Assembly: GCA_963922535.1 (NCBI GenBank)
Contig: CAWUIN010000036.1
Location: 1-26,516 of the forward strand
Origin: Tectiglobus sp963922535
GTDB taxonomy: Bacteria; Pseudomonadota; Alphaproteobacteria; Rhizobiales; Hyphomicrobiaceae
Direction: 5' to 3'
Length of the DNA: 26,516 nucleotides
Below, one piece after another: positions 1 to 7,090 of the stretch. Each line of letters starts with the position of its first letter. The stretch's first letter is position 1. The notes below the pieces were generated by a model. That model saw nothing but the letters and a program-made list of their open reading frames with translations, did not search any database and was not told where the DNA came from. Position numbers and translations under genes: made by a program.

Positions 1-2
1 TT

Positions 3-54
3 TAGGCCGCGTCGTCAATTACCGGTTTCGCGCGGTAATTGACGATACGGCCTA
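3..54. repeat. Long inverted repeat / hairpin at the window edge
   Basis: Bases 3-24 pair with 33-54 over 22 positions, with one mismatch and one G-U wobble, around an 8-base loop. The stem begins TAGGCCG and ends CGGCCTA. No T-run follows on either side, so it is not a standard intrinsic terminator. It could be the terminator of a gene to the left of the window or a palindromic mobile repeat. Its outer bases resemble those of the 100-bp element elsewhere in the window (TTTAGG...CCTA), but the inner sequence differs. Confidence 0.75.
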
Positions 55-133
55 GACATCTATATAGCGTATATAGCGGCTAAGCATGTGTTGTTCCATC
101 CATTTTTACTAGCCAGAAGCGGTTTGAGCGATG

Positions 134-147
134 TTGATATACGTCAA
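134..147. promoter_or_regulatory. FNR/FixK box (anaerobox), one mismatch
   Basis: TTGATATACGTCAA matches the FNR/FixK consensus TTGAT-N4-ATCAA at 9 of 10 fixed positions. If the box activates from -41.5, transcription would start near base 182. The A/T-rich stretch at 171-180 lies where a -10 element would be. The downstream gene is the kinase starting at 229. The regulator at 4518-5252 has the recognition helix expected to bind this sequence. Confidence 0.6.
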
Positions 148-180
148 ACAATAAGAACTTTCTCAACATCGATTAAAAAT

Positions 181-194
181 TTGATACGCATCAA
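181..194. promoter_or_regulatory. Perfect FNR/FixK box
   Basis: TTGATACGCATCAA is an exact TTGAT-N4-ATCAA site, 47 bases (about 4.5 helical turns) downstream of the first box at 134-147. It lies inside the longest reading frame of the kinase gene, which argues that translation starts further down, at 229. It may be the main activating site, with a very short or absent 5' leader. It may instead sit near the start of the transcript made from the first box and limit it. Confidence 0.7.
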
Positions 195-228
195 TGTTTG
201 CACACATGCACTCTGCTTATTGGGCGGT

Positions 229-1857
229 ATGGTTATTGATGCACGCCCAGACACACACAGCAGCGATCCCTATTCCGCCGGTTGTCAGCCGGAGGTGATC
301 GCATTTCTTGGCAACCCTGAAAGCTATTCTCATGCAACTGGCGAGGTTCAAAGGATTGAGACGCACGGGGCGCTTATTTTTCTGGTGGGTCCAAATGCCT
401 ATAAACTAAAACGCGCCGTGCGCCTTCCTTATCTCGATTTTTCGACGATCGCCAAACGCGAAGCGGCATGCCGTAACGAACTGAAACGCAATCGCCATAC
501 GGCGCCAGACATTTACATCGATATTGTGCCGGTCACGCGTGAAGCCGATGGCAGCCTTGCAATCGATGGCGGCGGTGAGGCGGTTGACTGGCTCATCGTA
601 ATGAATAGGTTCGATCAGACACAGCTGTTCGATAATCTGGCGGTGCAGAACCGTCTTGACATTTCTGTGGCAGAAGCTCTGGCAGACTGTATCGCGAATT
701 ATCACGCCCACGCTGCACAGCACCCTGACAGCGATGGTTATGAAATCGTGGCGCAGATCATCACCCAGATCGTTTCAGCCTGTAACGCTGCAGAAAAATC
801 AGGCATGCAGTCTGCAACGGATTTGCCTGGCAGAATGATTGTTGCGCTGAACCAAAAGTCGTGGCTTCTCAAGGCAAGATCGAAAGCGGGCTACGTGCGG
901 TTGGGCCACGGTGATCTGCATCTGCGCAATATTGTTCTGCACAATGGTAAACCCACCCTCTTCGACGCCATTGAATTTGACGATGCGCTGGCCACGATCG
1001 ACGTGTTATACGATCTAGCCTTCCTGTTGATGGACTTCTGGCACCGTGGATTAAAAGCGCAGGCAAACCGTTGCTTTAACGAGTACGTCAGCATCAGCAT
1101 GAGCGCAGAGGCGCTTGACGGGTTGGCACTCATGCCACTCTTTATGGCATTGCGTGCGTCGATTCGAGCGATGGTTGCAATTGACAAGCTGAAAGTTGTC
1201 TCTAAGCCCACGGCCGATACGGAGCTGGATTGTGCTGAAGCGCAAGATTATTTTGCCCTGGCCACGCAATTTCTCAACACCTCCGATCCGGTTTTGATTG
1301 CAGTGGGGGGGCTGTCCGGAACGGGCAAAACGACGCTGGCGGCAGCCCTGGCACCGCGTCTGGGCGACGCGCCGGGGGCCTTGCACTTGCGCAGCGATGT
1401 TGAGCGAAAGCGCATGTACAATGCCAATCCTCTGGAACGCCTTCCCTCACATGCATATTCGTCAACTGCCAGCCACTGCGTTTACCGTCGTCTTTGCGAT
1501 CGCGCGGACCATGCTTTGCAGGCCGGGCATTCGGTTATCGTCGATGCTGTCTTTCTTGAGCCAATGTATCAGCATTGGATTGAACAGGTTGCAAGGCGCG
1601 CGCACTGCAAATTTTTAGGGCTGTGGCTTGAAGCCGATCGGGATCAACTGATTGAACGGGTTACGGTACGCACGCATGATGCTTCCGATGCGACCGCCGA
1701 TGTTGTGCGCACCCAGCTTAACGCCAACGACCGGTTCGCGGAGTGCCAGTCTGGGGGCTGGCCGTCTATCGATACGCGCGGATCGCGGCAGGACGCTGTA
1801 TCGCGGGCGGAGCGGGTTATATCTGAGCAGCTGGATCGAGCTTTGCTGTCGGATTAA
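229..1857 (+). CDS. Two-domain protein: aminoglycoside-phosphotransferase-like kinase plus P-loop kinase (COG2187/COG0645 type)
   Basis: From ATG 229 the product is 542 residues. The first half has the phosphotransferase fold, with the catalytic-loop motif HGDLHLRN followed by IEFDD. The second half starts with a Walker A motif, GGLSGTGKTT, and looks like a small-molecule kinase of the Zeta/gluconate-kinase type. Substrates are not known for this family, and antibiotic resistance should not be assumed. The frame is open from GTG 88, but those extra 47 residues do not look like family sequence and span two FNR boxes, so I take 229 as the start; no strong ribosome site marks it. The boxes suggest induction at low oxygen. 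Members of this fusion family are often found among hypoxia-responsive genes, which fits the fixLJ genes just downstream. Confidence 0.8.
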   Translation: MVIDARPDTHSSDPYSAGCQPEVIAFLGNPESYSHATGEVQRIETHGALIFLVGPNAYKLKRAVRLPYLDFSTIAKREAACRNELKRNRHTAPDIYIDIVPVTREADGSLAIDGGGEAVDWLIVMNRFDQTQLFDNLAVQNRLDISVAEALADCIANYHAHAAQHPDSDGYEIVAQIITQIVSACNAAEKSGMQSATDLPGRMIVALNQKSWLLKARSKAGYVRLGHGDLHLRNIVLHNGKPTLFDAIEFDDALATIDVLYDLAFLLMDFWHRGLKAQANRCFNEYVSISMSAEALDGLALMPLFMALRASIRAMVAIDKLKVVSKPTADTELDCAEAQDYFALATQFLNTSDPVLIAVGGLSGTGKTTLAAALAPRLGDAPGALHLRSDVERKRMYNANPLERLPSHAYSSTASHCVYRRLCDRADHALQAGHSVIVDAVFLEPMYQHWIEQVARRAHCKFLGLWLEADRDQLIERVTVRTHDASDATADVVRTQLNANDRFAECQSGGWPSIDTRGSRQDAVSRAERVISEQLDRALLSD

Positions 1858-1917
1858 CAGGTGCCCTTAAAAGTCAGACTGCATTGCAACTGCCTGACTT
1901 TTGAGGGCGCCTGTTAA
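1854..1917. repeat. 24-bp-stem hairpin containing the stop codon of the kinase gene
   Basis: Bases 1854-1877 pair with 1894-1917 over all 24 positions, two of them G-U wobbles in the plus-strand RNA; the loop is 16 bases. The TAA stop of the preceding gene (1855-1857) lies inside the stem. No T-run follows, so rho-independent termination is doubtful. It could protect the 3' end of the mRNA or be a palindromic repeat that landed at the gene end. Confidence 0.7.
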
Positions 1918-2007
1918 AATTGCTTATGGGCGTCACTCACGCACAGTGTGCTTGCTCCGTACAGCGCAGGCTTTATTATACGATAAAGCACTTCTCCTGT
2001 AACGCTC

Positions 2008-2113
2008 AGGGTACCCCACCCAAATAAACGCTTCAATTCTGATAATATGCGTGGCCTGTGATGCGGGACCTCGGCTCAGAAAACTGACGCGTTTATCCGG
2101 ATGGATGTCCTTA
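2008..2113. repeat. Dispersed 100-bp palindromic element, copy A
   Basis: The copy starts AGGGTACCCC and ends GATGTCCTTA. The arms AAATAAACGCTTCAATT and the complement of AACTGACGCGTTTAT make a diverged inverted repeat. The core CTCGGCTCAGAAAA is shared with copy C. It is one of three copies in this window. It ends 25 bases before the fixL start codon and so probably forms part of the fixL leader. Confidence 0.8.
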
Positions 2114-2138
2114 GTATATCCAATGGACCATTGCGCAG

Positions 2139-3236
2139 ATGGACGATGCCAGCAAAAGACTGGAAGCTATTATAGAGGCAGCGGTTTTTGCCATTGTCAC
2201 CGTCGATCAATCCGGCATTATAGAAAGCTTTAACAATGCTGCGGAAGTAATGTTCCAACATAACAGTGATGAAGTTATCGGTCAAAATATCAGGGTTCTC
2301 ATGCCCGAGCCGTATCGCAGTGCCCACGATGGTTTCCTGAAAAACTATCTATCGACGGGACAAAAGAAAATAATCTCCATTGGCCGGGAAATCATAGGTC
2401 TGAGGAAGGATGGTACACAATTCCCAATCCATCTGACAGTAAGTGAAGTGAAACTGGAAAAAAAGACCCTGTTCACAGGGATGATTGAGGATATCTCGGT
2501 ACGGGTCGAGGCCGAACAACGGGTGCAGCTCTTGCAGAAGGAATTAATCCACGTTGCGCGCCTGAGCGCCATGGGAGAATTGGCTTCAGCGCTCGCCCAT
2601 GAGCTTAATCAGCCTTTGACTGCGGTAACAAACTATGCAAACGCAGCCAGGCGATTGCTGGAAAAGGGTAAAGCTGCCGGTGCAACGGATCTGATCCTCA
2701 AGGCAAGCGATCAGGCTTTACGCGCTGGCGAAATCATTCGACGTTTGCGCCAGTTTATCGAGCGGGGTGAGACCGAAAGAAGCTGGCAGGATCTGGTTTC
2801 AACGGCGCATGAGGCTGCGCAACTCGGGCTGGTGGGAACCCGCGGGCTTGGTATTCATTTTGAATTTGATGCTTCAGAGGGCTTGCCAGTTGCTATGATT
2901 GACCGCATTCAAATCCAGCAGGTTGTCCAGAACCTCGTTCGCAATGCCGTCGATGCGCTTGCCTCCTTTGACGGTGAACGCCGGATTGTGCTGCGGCTGG
3001 TGAGCAAAGCCGACGACAGAGTGGAAATCAGCGTTGAAGACAACGGGCCAGGGCTCGCTAATGAGGTGAAAAACAAGCTGTTCCAGCCATTTGTGACGAC
3101 CAAACCTGCAGGCATGGGCGTTGGGCTGTCCGTCTGCCGCAACATTGTCGAATCACACGGTGGCTGGATACGCAGTGAGGACCGTGCCGGTGGAGGAACG
3201 GTTTTTCGCGTTAATCTGCCGGTAAAGCGGGAGTAG
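2139..3236 (+). CDS. fixL: Oxygen-sensing heme-PAS histidine kinase FixL
   Basis: This 365-residue soluble kinase has a PAS domain at about 5-125 and a HisKA/HATPase core at about 135-363. The heme pocket is intact: the predicted proximal histidine is H63 (RSAHD) and the ligand-gating arginine is R83 (IGRE). Their 20-residue spacing matches H200/R220 of Bradyrhizobium FixL. H154 in ALAHELNQPL is the phosphorylated histidine; the ATP-lid motifs DNGPGL and GMGVGLS are present. There is no transmembrane region and no second PAS, so this is a short cytoplasmic form. Known FixL proteins are inhibited by bound O2 and phosphorylate FixJ at low O2. fixJ follows after 13 bases. No FNR box was seen upstream; repeat copy A occupies that space. 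Confidence 0.93.
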   Translation: MDDASKRLEAIIEAAVFAIVTVDQSGIIESFNNAAEVMFQHNSDEVIGQNIRVLMPEPYRSAHDGFLKNYLSTGQKKIISIGREIIGLRKDGTQFPIHLTVSEVKLEKKTLFTGMIEDISVRVEAEQRVQLLQKELIHVARLSAMGELASALAHELNQPLTAVTNYANAARRLLEKGKAAGATDLILKASDQALRAGEIIRRLRQFIERGETERSWQDLVSTAHEAAQLGLVGTRGLGIHFEFDASEGLPVAMIDRIQIQQVVQNLVRNAVDALASFDGERRIVLRLVSKADDRVEISVEDNGPGLANEVKNKLFQPFVTTKPAGMGVGLSVCRNIVESHGGWIRSEDRAGGGTVFRVNLPVKRE

Positions 3237-3249
3237 CAGTGGGGCTCAT

Positions 3250-3882
3250 ATGACTTCCAAGCCTTCCAAGCGAAGAATTATAATCGTCGACGACGATGAC
3301 GCTGTGCGCGATTCCCTTGATGCTCTGTTGCAGGCGGAGGATTTTCAAGTTGAAACCTTCCCCACAGCCACCGACTTCCTGCAGGCTTCGTGCGCGGGAG
3401 CGCACTGCATTCTGCTCGATGTCCGCTTGCCGGACGGTGACGGCATTGACATTCTGCAGAAACTTATAGCCCAGAACATAACCGCCGGAGTTATTATTAT
3501 GACGGGCCACAGCGATGTTCCCATGGCGGTCCGTGCCATGCGGGTTGGTGCGTCTGATTTTATTGAGAAGCCATTTGATCCGAAGGAGCTTTTGCAGACT
3601 ATTGAGCGCGTTGCGGAAGACTATGAAAAAGCCGCGCAGGCGATTGACGGCGCAGCCGATGCCCGTGAACGGCTGGCGCGCCTGACACCGCGTGAAACTG
3701 AGGTGATGTTGCAGCTTGTCCAAGGGCATCCAAATAAGATTATTGCCTATGAGCTAGCGCTCAGCCCGCGGACGGTGGAGGTTCACCGTGCCCGCGTCAT
3801 GGAAAAAACGAAAGCCCAAAGTCTTTCAGAGTTGGTCCGTCTGGCACTTTCTGCTGGTATTGACCGGAAAACACCTACGTAG
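3250..3882 (+). CDS. fixJ: Response regulator FixJ (receiver plus LuxR-type DNA-binding domain)
   Basis: The product is 210 residues. The receiver domain has the acidic cluster D14-D17, phospho-acceptor D57 (LLDVRLPD), T85 in MTGH and K107 in IEKPF, all as expected. A LuxR/GerE helix-turn-helix covers about 142-200 (LTPRETEVM ... SPRTVEVHRARVM). FixJ phosphorylated by FixL activates fixK-type and other microaerobic genes. It is cotranscribed with fixL (13-base gap) and is followed 30 bases later by a receiver-only gene. Confidence 0.93.
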   Translation: MTSKPSKRRIIIVDDDDAVRDSLDALLQAEDFQVETFPTATDFLQASCAGAHCILLDVRLPDGDGIDILQKLIAQNITAGVIIMTGHSDVPMAVRAMRVGASDFIEKPFDPKELLQTIERVAEDYEKAAQAIDGAADARERLARLTPRETEVMLQLVQGHPNKIIAYELALSPRTVEVHRARVMEKTKAQSLSELVRLALSAGIDRKTPT

Positions 3883-3912
3883 TTTCCCCAGGTTGCGTGA
3901 AGGGGGGAGTGC

Positions 3913-4383
3913 GTGGAAACATCCAGCCTCGTGATGAGTTATGTTGCATATCTACGAACAGGCAATGATTCCACGGCAATGCCCAATTCTATCCAGCATG
4001 CGATTGCAATCGCAAACAGCGATGAAGTTGTCCGTGACTCGTTCAACGTTTTGCTGACAGGAGCGGGCTATCCGGTATGCACATTTCCCAGCGGTGCCGC
4101 ACTGCTGGATGCGTTGCATTTTTTCGAGCCTTCCGTTCTGCTTTTGGACACGCAATTGCCGGATTTTTCGGTCCCGTCTCTGATCAGGGACATCGTTGCT
4201 GCGACAGGCCGAAAATTACCGACTATCGTAATGGCAAATCATGCTAACGAATTGCCAAATCTGGATCAGCTGCTCTGCGACGCTGGTTCCTTGCTGTTCA
4301 AACCCATCGAAGAGCATCAGCTGTTTGCGGCGATTGACAAGGCGATCGGCGCAATCGGCCTGAGCCCGGCTTCTCCTGAGTAA
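3913..4383 (+). CDS. Receiver-only protein with a degenerate phosphorylation pocket (possible FixT-like regulator)
   Basis: The 156-residue product aligns by eye with the FixJ receiver (DEVVRDSFNVLL, LLLDTQLPD, SLLFKPIEE) but has no output domain. The phospho-acceptor position D79 and the switch lysine are kept. The acidic pair before it is replaced by N35-S36 (IANSDE), and the conserved Thr/Ser has become Ala (VMANH), so normal Mg2+-dependent phosphorylation looks impaired. FixT proteins of Sinorhizobium and Caulobacter are receiver-like inhibitors of FixL. Position in the fixLJ operon makes that a reasonable guess, not an identification. The start is GTG 3913 behind a G-rich ribosome site that is unusually close; ATG 3934 or 3979 are alternatives. 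Confidence 0.7.
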   Translation: METSSLVMSYVAYLRTGNDSTAMPNSIQHAIAIANSDEVVRDSFNVLLTGAGYPVCTFPSGAALLDALHFFEPSVLLLDTQLPDFSVPSLIRDIVAATGRKLPTIVMANHANELPNLDQLLCDAGSLLFKPIEEHQLFAAIDKAIGAIGLSPASPE

Positions 4384-4452
4384 TATCGCATGAGCTAAGT
4401 AATACTACTTATAAGTATAATTCCCAGGTGATCTCAAGCCGGCAAGTGCGCT

Positions 4453-4466
4453 TTGATGTAGATTAA
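4453..4466. promoter_or_regulatory. FNR/FixK box upstream of the Crp/Fnr gene
   Basis: TTGATGTAGATTAA matches TTGAT-N4-ATCAA at 9 of 10 positions. Its centre is about 41.5 bases before base 501 of the 4000s (4501), which fits a class II activator site for the gene starting at 4518. The site lies between two AAGCCGGC motifs (4436-4443 and 4480-4487). Self-activation or self-limitation by the gene product is the likely meaning. Confidence 0.65.
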
Positions 4467-4517
4467 GAAAAGCACCATAAGCCGGCTTAATTGCTTAATC
4501 ATGAGGACTTATTCGTG

Positions 4518-5252
4518 ATGCTGGACCTTCTTGATAGTTCTGATCCGATACAACAACCAGTTAGCACCGCGCAAATGCAGGAATGCTGCGATCATTGCCA
4601 ATGCGCTACGACAACCTTTACGACAATGCGCTGTTCACTGCTGCGCAATGTCGGCAGACTAAAGACTTTCAACAAGGATGATGTTATTTTCTGGGATGGC
4701 GAGAAGAGCAACTGCATATATCTGATTGTATCCGGCGTTGTGCGCGGCACCAAACTCTTATGCGATGGACGCCGGCAAGTCACCCGCTTTGTTTTTTCCG
4801 GTGAGCTTCTGGAATATGACTACCTGCCGCAAATGCCGTTTACAGCCGAAGCGATTACCAGCGTAACCGCTCGTGCAGTTCCCCGGCAAGTGCTCGACGA
4901 TGCAATGAATGAAAGACCGTGCCTCAGGCAGCTTGTTATGCAATCCATCCTCGATGAACTGCACGAAACGCAGTGCCTTGTGACAGCTTTAGCCCGCTTG
5001 ACAGCGCAGGAACGCGTCGCGCAGTTCCTTCATAATATCTGCATGCGAAGTGGTACGAACAACGACGGTGCTTTTCATCTGTCCATGCCGCGCCAGGATA
5101 TTGCCGATTATCTCGGCCTGACCATTGAAACCGTAAGCCGTGTGTTCAGCAAATTGAAGCGTGAAAATAAAATCCGGCTTCTTTCATCCAGCAGAGTGAA
5201 AATTCTGGATCCTTCGACATTTGCAAATGAGCTTTTGTTAAACGCGGCGTAA
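4518..5252 (+). CDS. Crp/Fnr family transcriptional regulator, FixK/FnrN-like
   Basis: The 244-residue protein has a cyclic-nucleotide-type beta-roll (about 45-130), a dimer helix and a winged HTH at about 190-225. The recognition helix TIETVSRVF carries the E204/S207/R208 trio that reads TTGAT half-sites in FNR. An N-terminal cysteine cluster (C23, C24, C27, C29, C39) resembles the Fe-S ligand region of FNR. However, no cysteine occupies the place of FNR C122 (SVTARAV), so cluster binding is uncertain. ATG 4518 has a TGAGGA ribosome site; a TTG at 4491 in the same frame would lie upstream of the predicted transcript start. With fixLJ just upstream, it probably forms the second step of the oxygen cascade. 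Confidence 0.85.
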   Translation: MLDLLDSSDPIQQPVSTAQMQECCDHCQCATTTFTTMRCSLLRNVGRLKTFNKDDVIFWDGEKSNCIYLIVSGVVRGTKLLCDGRRQVTRFVFSGELLEYDYLPQMPFTAEAITSVTARAVPRQVLDDAMNERPCLRQLVMQSILDELHETQCLVTALARLTAQERVAQFLHNICMRSGTNNDGAFHLSMPRQDIADYLGLTIETVSRVFSKLKRENKIRLLSSSRVKILDPSTFANELLLNAA

Positions 5253-5308
5253 ATAAAGTATTTCGACCAGCGGGTTCAAACGTCAACGGGTTCTGAGGCA
5301 TGGTGCCA

Positions 5309-6544
5309 ATGCAGGAATATGGATCGGAGAAGAAAGTTTTGCGGCGCACTCTCAGTTTGCCGCTGCTTGTACTCTACGGTCTTGGCGTTACAATTGGCGC
5401 CGGCATCTACGTTCTTGTTGGGGCAACGGCCGGTATTGCAGGTATCTATGCCCCATTGTCCTTTATGCTTGCCGCACTGGTGATGCTGCCTTCGGCATGT
5501 TCGTTTGCAGAACTGGTCGGGCGTTACCCACTCAGCGCTGGAGAAGCGGTTTATGTTCGCGCTGGTTTTGGTTCAAACACACTCTCGTTAATCACTGGGT
5601 TTATGGTTGTTGTAGTCGGAACGATTTCTGCCGCGGCAATCTGTATCGGCAGCGTCGGATACATCCGCCAATTCATAGATTGGCCAGGAATACTATTGGT
5701 CCCCCTTGTGGTCGTAGCGATGACTTCGGTTGCCGTCTGGGGCGTCAAGGAAGCGGTAGCTTTCGCAGCAACGATGACGTTCATCGAACTTGTTGGTTTG
5801 CTGCTGATCATCGCAGGAGGCTTCATTGGCCTGGCATCCGTCGATGTTCCAATGCAAACTCAAACCGAAGCGCAGCCCGTGCCGCTTTCACAAATCACCC
5901 TTGGCGTCATTGGCGGCGGGGTGCTGGCTTTCTTCGCCTTCATCGGCTTTGAAGATTTAGTGAACATGGCGGAGGAGACCAAGGCTCCCGTCACAACCAT
6001 GCCACGGGCAATTTTTGCGACATTGGTGATTTCAACGGCGCTTTATGTGCTGGTCGCATTCGTTGCTGTCATGAACGTTCCAATCTTGCAACTTGCTAAT
6101 TCAGAAGCCCCGCTCAGCCTGGTATTTGAGCGTACCACTGGTATGTCTGCACACTTGATCAGTGCCATTGCCATTATCGCGACGCTCAATGGGGTGATCG
6201 TGCAAATCATTATGGCATCGCGTGTCGTATATGGGCTGGCGCGGCAGGGAAGCCTGCCTGAAGTGCTTGGCCGCGTGCAGCCATTCACGGGCACGCCGGT
6301 CGTTGCCACCTGCCTTATCGGCGCTCTGGTAATGGTTTTGGCGCTGGCGGTGCCATTGCACGGCCTGGCGGAAGCCACGTCACAGGTTACACTGACGATA
6401 TTCGCACTTGTCAACCTAGCGTTGATTTTGATCAAGCGCAGAGGGGATGCGGTGCCTGAGAATACATTTATTGTGCCGCTGTGGGTGCCGGCTTCAGGTT
6501 TCGCAGGCTGCCTCGCATTTTGGCTTTTGGCATTCATCGCATGA
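5309..6544 (+). CDS. APC superfamily amino acid permease
   Basis: The roughly 411-residue inner-membrane protein has 11-12 predicted membrane segments. It carries the first-helix signature of the amino acid-polyamine-organocation family (GLGVTIGAGIYVLVG) and the conserved stretch FFAFIGFEDLVNMAEE in the middle. Substrate cannot be read from sequence. ATG 5309 has GAGG 10 bases upstream; ATG 5300 would be only a base or two from it and is less likely. It follows the Crp/Fnr gene by 56 bases with no visible terminator, so read-through is possible. Confidence 0.85.
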   Translation: MQEYGSEKKVLRRTLSLPLLVLYGLGVTIGAGIYVLVGATAGIAGIYAPLSFMLAALVMLPSACSFAELVGRYPLSAGEAVYVRAGFGSNTLSLITGFMVVVVGTISAAAICIGSVGYIRQFIDWPGILLVPLVVVAMTSVAVWGVKEAVAFAATMTFIELVGLLLIIAGGFIGLASVDVPMQTQTEAQPVPLSQITLGVIGGGVLAFFAFIGFEDLVNMAEETKAPVTTMPRAIFATLVISTALYVLVAFVAVMNVPILQLANSEAPLSLVFERTTGMSAHLISAIAIIATLNGVIVQIIMASRVVYGLARQGSLPEVLGRVQPFTGTPVVATCLIGALVMVLALAVPLHGLAEATSQVTLTIFALVNLALILIKRRGDAVPENTFIVPLWVPASGFAGCLAFWLLAFIA

Positions 6545-7090
6545 ATATTATGAGCAAAGCGCGTAGGATATTGGCAATTTTATAAAAGCTTCATAGTGCT
6601 TTAGAACGCGCCGGGAATACCAGGCGGGACGGAGCCAGGGGACAATGCCTGTTGCAAAGCGGGTTCCGATCTTGACGATTGCGGCCATGTCTCTTGTCCG
6701 ATCAGCAAGTCCCCATCGCCGCTGCCTGTTTGAGACAAGGCGATTGTATCGCTCCCATTTTTAGCCATTATATCCCCTGGCAGCATTTCGCTATTTTGAT
6801 GCCGGCAGGCTTCCAGACTTGCGGCGCGGCGGCTGCGAATTCGCTCCAGCATGTGGCACTGTTATGTGGCCTGTTATATCGGCTCATCTTGCCTTTGATA
6901 TAGCCTGTCGGTATTGGCCGGGCTGGCAAAACCGGACCGTCAATTGTACACGGCATTGTGTGCTGGCGAGCGCCAGTGGATATATACCTTCGCATCCGTT
7001 GGCTGTATCTGTTAGCTGAGCACTTTGTTTGCGACGTGATAGAATAATCTGCGATGTCGCGTCTGGCTAATGCAGAAAGGAGAAGTCACT
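6545..7090. other. 546-base intergenic region between the permease and bdhA
   Basis: No convincing conserved gene is visible. It holds a possible 55-residue minus-strand ORF (6601-6768, listed separately) and presumably the bdhA promoter. I found no FNR box, no clear terminator behind the permease and no tRNA. The size is large for this window, so a small RNA or a decayed gene is possible. Confidence 0.4.
6601..6768 (-). CDS. Possible small protein, 55 residues, unknown
   Basis: The frame starts at ATG 6768, with AGGGGA five bases upstream, and ends before 6601. The product begins MAKNGSDTIALSQTG and ends in a Gly/Pro/Ser-rich tail (SPGSVPPGIPGAF). There is no membrane segment, no cysteine and no motif I recognise. 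The only support is the good ribosome site and the otherwise empty region; it may be a chance frame. Confidence 0.25.
   Translation of the reverse strand: MAKNGSDTIALSQTGSGDGDLLIGQETWPQSSRSEPALQQALSPGSVPPGIPGAF

Noticed and set aside
88..228. N-terminal extension of the kinase frame from GTG 88
   Set aside because: It spans two FNR boxes, lacks family-like sequence and has no ribosome site; ATG 229 is preferred.
88..1857. Antibiotic-resistance aminoglycoside phosphotransferase
   Set aside because: The fusion to a P-loop kinase and the chromosomal oxygen-response setting match a different, uncharacterised family.
4491..4517. TTG start for the Crp/Fnr gene
   Set aside because: It lies upstream of the transcript start predicted from the FNR box; ATG 4518 has a TGAGGA ribosome site.
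2139..5252. Evidence of nitrogen fixation
   Set aside because: FixLJ and FixK-type proteins also control microaerobic respiration in non-fixing bacteria; no nif or other fix genes are in the window.
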